Source: Portulaca oleracea | Taxonomy: Eukaryota; Streptophyta; Magnoliopsida; Caryophyllales; Portulacaceae | Assembly: GCA_029582165.1 (NCBI GenBank) | Contig: CM055871.1 | Coordinates: 6,641,501-6,705,500 of the forward strand | Length of the DNA stretch: 64,000 nt | Reading direction: 5' to 3' | Shown: positions 60,430 to 64,000 of the stretch, piece by piece | How positions within the stretch are numbered: the stretch's first letter is position 1 | Layout: every line of letters begins with the position of its first letter | Program-made: the position numbers and the translations under genes | The notes under the pieces: generated by a model | The model's database searches: none | What the model was told of the DNA's origin: nothing | What the model saw: only the letters and a program-made list of their open reading frames with translations

Positions 60430-60760
60430 CTTCTGGGGGCACAATGCTCTTATGCTCCCCGAATAGATTTTTATGAACATATGTGTATAATTTTATGACC
60501 ATGCCACATGTATAAATTTATGAGCATATTCATAAAATTAACAAGTGTACACATGTTCATAAAATAAAAATTGTAAACTTACTTATTTATAGATTTATCG
60601 TTCTTCATCACATATAAAATATAAACTCAAATTACAAATATATATATGATCAAATGTGAAAATTGTAAGTTCATAAATTTATATATATATGCTCATAAAA
60701 TATACCTATATGCTCAAAAATCTATTTCAAAAGTACATGAACATAATACTCCTAGGAGTA
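60430..60760. mobile_element. Word-repeat foldback element, ttatgagcata type
   Basis: The left end is gattatacttctgggggcac and the right end is actcctaggagtataatg, partly inverted copies. The interior shares gtgtacacatgttcataaaat and tatgctcataaa words with the element in DEAH9 intron 1. Flanks TAA and TTA are compatible with a 3-bp TWA target but are not proof. Confidence 0.55.
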
Positions 60761-61090
60761 TAATGTTATTTTCAAACCATCGTCACTCGTCAGTTGTCAT
60801 ATTACATAAAAATTAAAATATTGGAATCAAACATGAAATTCAAGTTGAATTGTTGTTAACTCAATGTTTCGGCTACTAACAAATGCCAAAAAATTGCTGA
60901 GGGGTGCCATAGATTTTTTTTAACCGACTCACGGGTCACAACTTTTTTTTAATGCATTCCCGGGTGACATTAAACTAACTTAAGTGGCTGGGGGTGACAT
61001 TCCGGTTGTTTTGGCTGAAATCTGACGAGATACGTTGAAAATGATGAAAATACCCTTATTTTTCTCTCTAATTTAACTAAATATGCCCAT

Positions 61091-61408
61091 TCATCTCTCC
61101 TTTTCTCTTTTCTTCATCTTCTTCCTCCATAATTGAAGCGGTCGAACTGTAAGCCAAGCAAGGTGCTGAAGCAAGCTGCAAAGGCCATCTTCATACACAA
61201 GTTTTTCAAACTGCTCTTTCTTCCACTTGAACCGGTCTTGCATACACAAGTTTTGCTCCTCCATCCTCGATATAACATCGTCTCTATCTCTTAGCTTTTT
61301 CTCTGCTCGGGCTTTCTCTTTAGCTTCTACATACTTCCTTTGTGAATCAGATAGAAGTTTTTTGAGCCCATCAATCTCTTGAACCCGAGTATGAAGTTTC
61401 TCATCCAA
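61091..61408 (-). pseudogene. Captured coiled-coil gene fragment inside the Pack-MULE
   Basis: A 105-codon frame on the minus strand is strongly helical and charged: GLKKLLSDSQRKYVEAKEKA, KKLRDRDDVISRMEEQ and DRFKWKKEQFEKL. This heptad-like pattern is typical of plant coiled-coil proteins and is unlikely to arise by chance in AT-rich DNA. The frame loses this character towards its end. No splice partners or upstream start are evident. The parent gene is not recognised. Confidence 0.55.
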
Positions 61409-61819
61409 TTCCTTAGCTCATACATTTCAATTTTTCGAACCCGAGTATTTCAATTTTTTGGGTTTGAAATTATTGCAGTTATTTGGATTTCTTCATTCAA
61501 AGGAAAAGAAAGCTGGAGAAATTGATTCTTTAGTTAAGGGGGCTGATTGAAAGAGATGAAGGGAAAGGGACTAAGGGAGTAAAGAGACATGTCCAGAATG
61601 GCAAAAGAAATCAATATCAACATACCCTTACTCAAATTTATCAACTTCAAGTAACTATTTCATGATTCAAAACAAACAAATAGAAATTCCAATATACCCA
61701 CTCGGGAAACTATGAAATTTCATGTATTTACCAAAAACTCAATATACCCACTAGGGAAATTTATGAAATTTGATATGTTTATCAAACATTCACACACCCA
61801 TTTTCCCTTCAATTTCTCC

Positions 61820-62103
61820 CTCTTCTTCTTCTTCTTCTTCTTCTTCTTCTTCTTCTTCTTCTTTGTTTGTCTACTGGGTCTGCTTTGTTGTTGCCTATAG
61901 ACCAATTTCGAGGTCGGAAGTATGACAACTCATCCCAGCTTTGCTTATCCACAGACCACAAAAATGACAAAAACCTCAGTAGGGCGGCGGCGGCGGAGGA
62001 GGAGGAGGAGTCGGTTCATTGCGGGAGCGCTTGGAAGATGAAGATGAAGTTGAGTTTGGTGTTGGTAAAGAGAGAAGCAAATGAATTTAATTGGGTTGAG
62101 TGA
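61820..62103 (+). other. Leader-like (TTC)n run and 78-codon frame in the Pack-MULE
   Basis: A (TTC)n run at 61820-61863 precedes an ATG at 61867. The frame ends at 62101-62103. The peptide has an acidic run (AEEEEES) but no known domain. It may be a captured 5' exon with its leader, or chance. Confidence 0.25.
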
Positions 62104-62617
62104 AGAGTGAGCGATGATGATGTTGATGATGATGAGGAGAAAGTTGGCCTGAGGCATTATTTTTCAGCTAGCAAATTGAGGGTAAAATGGTCATTTCACT
62201 CAATTTTCAAGGGTAAATAAGACTTTTCTTTTTTCCGGCAAAAAAGTATCGGATAATCACCCCCCAGCCACTTAAGTAAGTTTAATGTCACTTAACGTTA
62301 AAAAAGTTGTGGCCATGAATGGGCTTAAAAAGATCTCTTAGCAATTTTTTGAACAAATGTCATTTCCAAATATTGCAATGTCACGGGTTAAATGTGAAAT
62401 TTGCCATTAAAAATCCAAAAAGAAATGACCAACTTCCCTAATCCTAAAGGTTGTGGTCCTAGTTATAGCCCAATCAAGACAATTGGACAAACATGATTAA
62501 TTCCATACTACACCACCCTCTATCATTTCTTCCTCTTCTCCCAAACATCTTTGACATCATACTACAACACACCACAATAAATTCCTTGAGAAACCCTCCA
62601 TCAACCTCCATGATCTC

Positions 62618-63071
62618 ATGTTCTTTTTATCATCACTCCTCAAAAAGCTCCCATCTCACCTGCATTCCCCACTAATCACCATCAAATTCAAACCCCCATC
62701 ACCATCAATCCTCCCCAGATACAAATCTCCTCTTTCTCGCCTCATTCCCATGGATTCCACCCCCTCTTCTGCTTCCCTGAGACTCGCAACCCTAGCGCAG
62801 CAACTCAGGCTGTACAAACCATCGCCACCGATCGACGACGACGATGATGCCGAGGACATCGAAGAGGAGACTGGGAAGGTGGTTTCTCAGGTGGGTTTTG
62901 TCGAATCTTCGACACCAATTGGGAGAAATTTGGACAAGCAGAAGGAGATGAAGAAGGATGAGTTTTTAAAGCCGAAGAGGGCGGCTGTTCTTGTTTGTCT
63001 CTTTGAAGGGGAAAATGGGGATCTCAGAGTCATTCTTACCAAACGATCCTCCAAGCTTTCCACTCATTCTG
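62618..63071 (+). CDS. NUDT15: Nudix hydrolase, NUDT15/NUDT22 (CoA diphosphatase) type, exon 1 only
   Basis: Exon 1 runs from ATG 62618 to a donor at 63071/63072 (CATTCTG|GTTTGT, phase 1). The C-terminal part, KPKRAAVLVCLFEG through DLRVILTKRSSKLSTHSG, is the conserved stretch just before the Nudix box in plant NUDT15/22 proteins. The Nudix box (GX5EX7REXXEEXGX) itself must lie in exon 2, beyond the window. The first 44 residues are rich in Ser, Pro, Leu and basic residues with almost no acids (MFFLSSLLKKLPSHLHS...), like an organelle transit peptide. A second in-frame ATG at 62750 (MDSTPSS) would give a cytosolic form. Family knowledge: these enzymes cleave CoA and its derivatives, and NUDT15 is mitochondrial. 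The choice between NUDT15 and NUDT22 is open. Confidence 0.85.
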
Positions 63072-63079
63072 GTTTGTGA

Positions 63080-64000
63080 TTTTGGGATTTTGTGTGGTTT
63101 TTGGAATTCTGGGTTTTGGGTTTGTGAGTAGGTACTTGATCCTGCTTTGTAGTTGCTTACATTGACTTGATCTTCTTGGGGTATGATCATGTGGAACTTG
63201 GGGTTTTACTGTTTCTTTTGATTGAAGTGCATTTGGGAATCTGTTTAGTCAGAAATTGAGTGATTGAGTGTCTCAAATTTGGTCTTGCTATGTAATTGGT
63301 ATTGTTTATTAAGTGGGTTTTGGTTTTTGATTCTGGGTTTTGGTGAAACTTGGTTCTGGGCTTGTAAGTAGGAACTAGGAGCTTGATCCTGTTTTGTAGT
63401 TGATTACATTGACTTGATCTTCTTGAGGTATGATGATCATGTGGAAGTTGGGGTTTAGTTGTTTCCTTTGATTGAAGTGCATTTAGGAATCTGTTTAGTA
63501 GCAAATGGAGTGATTGAGTGTCTCAAAATTTGGTCTTGCTGTGTAATTGATATTGTTTACTATAAGTGGGTTTTGGTTTTTGATTCTGGGTTTTGGTGAA
63601 ACTTGGTTCTGGGCTTGTAAGTAGGAACTAGGAACTTGATCCTGTTTCATAGTTGCTTACACTGACTTGATCTTCTTGGGGTGTGATATGATCATATGGA
63701 AGTTGGGGTTTTTATTGTTTCTTTTGATTGAAGTGTATTTAGGAATCTGTTTAGTGCGAAATGTTTTCCTGTGGTTGGAATTTGGTCTTTATGTCTCAAA
63801 ATTTGAATGTCTCAAAATTTGGTCTTTATGTGTAATTGGTATTGTCTATTAAGTGGATTTTGGCTATTGGTGTTTGGTTTTTAGTTTGAACTTCATGGGT
63901 TAAAATAGAACTTGGGTTCTGGTGACTTTGTCAACAGGTACTTGATCTGCTTCATAGTACTTACATTGACTTGATCTTCTTGGGGTATGATCATATGGAA
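63080..64000. repeat. Tandem repeat, unit about 245-305 bp, in Nudix intron 1
   Basis: Four successive copies share ttacattgacttgatcttct (near 63157, 63401, 63655 and 63960), ttctgggttttgg, gtctcaaatttggtcttg and gattgaagtgcatttaggaat. Copies vary in length through indels. The window ends inside the fourth copy, so the array may continue. Confidence 0.75.

Larger units (their letters stand above)
60878..62360. mobile_element. Probable Pack-MULE: Mutator-like element carrying gene fragments
   Basis: The element (60887-62351, 1465 bp) begins CAAAAAATTGCT and ends AGCAATTTTTTG, a perfect 12-bp inverted repeat. Similarity between the arms continues for about 130 bp with gaps (acttaagtggctggggg in the left arm and its complement in the right). 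Flanking AACAAATGC (60878-60886) and AACAAATGT (62352-62360) agree at 8 of 9 positions, the duplication length of Mutator elements. No transposase is present. The interior holds a coiled-coil coding fragment on the minus strand (61091-61408) and, on the plus strand, a (TTC)n leader-like run followed by a frame from 61867. Gene fragments between Mutator ends are the definition of a Pack-MULE. The donor genes are not identified. Confidence 0.75.

Overview
The window looks like nuclear DNA of a flowering plant, probably a eudicot. Genes are split by many short-to-long GT-AG introns. One gene belongs to the plant-specific IQD family. The intergenic DNA is AT-rich and full of plant-type transposons (Ty1/copia with an initiator-Met tRNA primer site, Stowaway, PIF/Harbinger-, hAT- and Mutator-type miniature elements, LINE remnants, SINE-like pieces). 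I cannot name the species. Nothing bacterial, viral or CRISPR-like was seen.

Five protein-coding genes can be built. (1) 5699-6862 (+): a small, lysine-rich, presumably nuclear protein of unknown function. (2) 13579-18507 (-): a complete 7-exon DEAH-box helicase of the Prp43/DHX15 type, 729 aa. (3) 31401-50154 (+): a complete 22-exon DEAH-box helicase of the DHX35/DEAH9 type, 698 aa, with introns swollen by transposons. (4) 56239-59639 (+): a 5-exon IQ67-domain (IQD) calmodulin-binding protein, 305 aa. (5) 62618 to beyond the right edge (+): exon 1 of a NUDT15/22-type Nudix hydrolase. In every multi-exon model the exon phases add up to an open frame. The two helicases lie head to head about 13 kb apart. 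Both are expected to act on spliceosomes, Prp43 in disassembly and DHX35 in catalytic-stage complexes, but shared regulation is not shown.

The rest is a layered transposon landscape. 0-5.3 kb: tandem repeats, a coding-free LTR retroelement (1418-4547, 5-bp target duplication) and a decayed LINE fragment. 7.9-12.6 kb: a small hAT element, a PIF/Harbinger-type MITE, an RNase H-domain pseudogene, a foldback element between microsatellites and another MITE. 20.4-30.5 kb: a nest in which a recent Ty1/copia element (21765-26757) sits inside a MITE, flanked by other copies of the same MITE family, a Stowaway and an 833-bp hAT element. The long DEAH9 introns carry a Mutator-type foldback element with a perfect 9-bp target duplication, SINE-like pieces and members of an odd family built from short repeated words. 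50.2-54.2 kb holds more foldback elements and a truncated tRNA-like sequence. 60.9-62.4 kb is a probable Pack-MULE carrying apparent gene fragments.

The most interesting non-genic items are the word-repeat foldback family (11.5, 31.8, 48.1 and 60.4 kb), the candidate Pack-MULE, and the nested copia whose empty target site is preserved about 1 kb away in a sister MITE. All calls come from reading the sequence by eye; no database search was possible.
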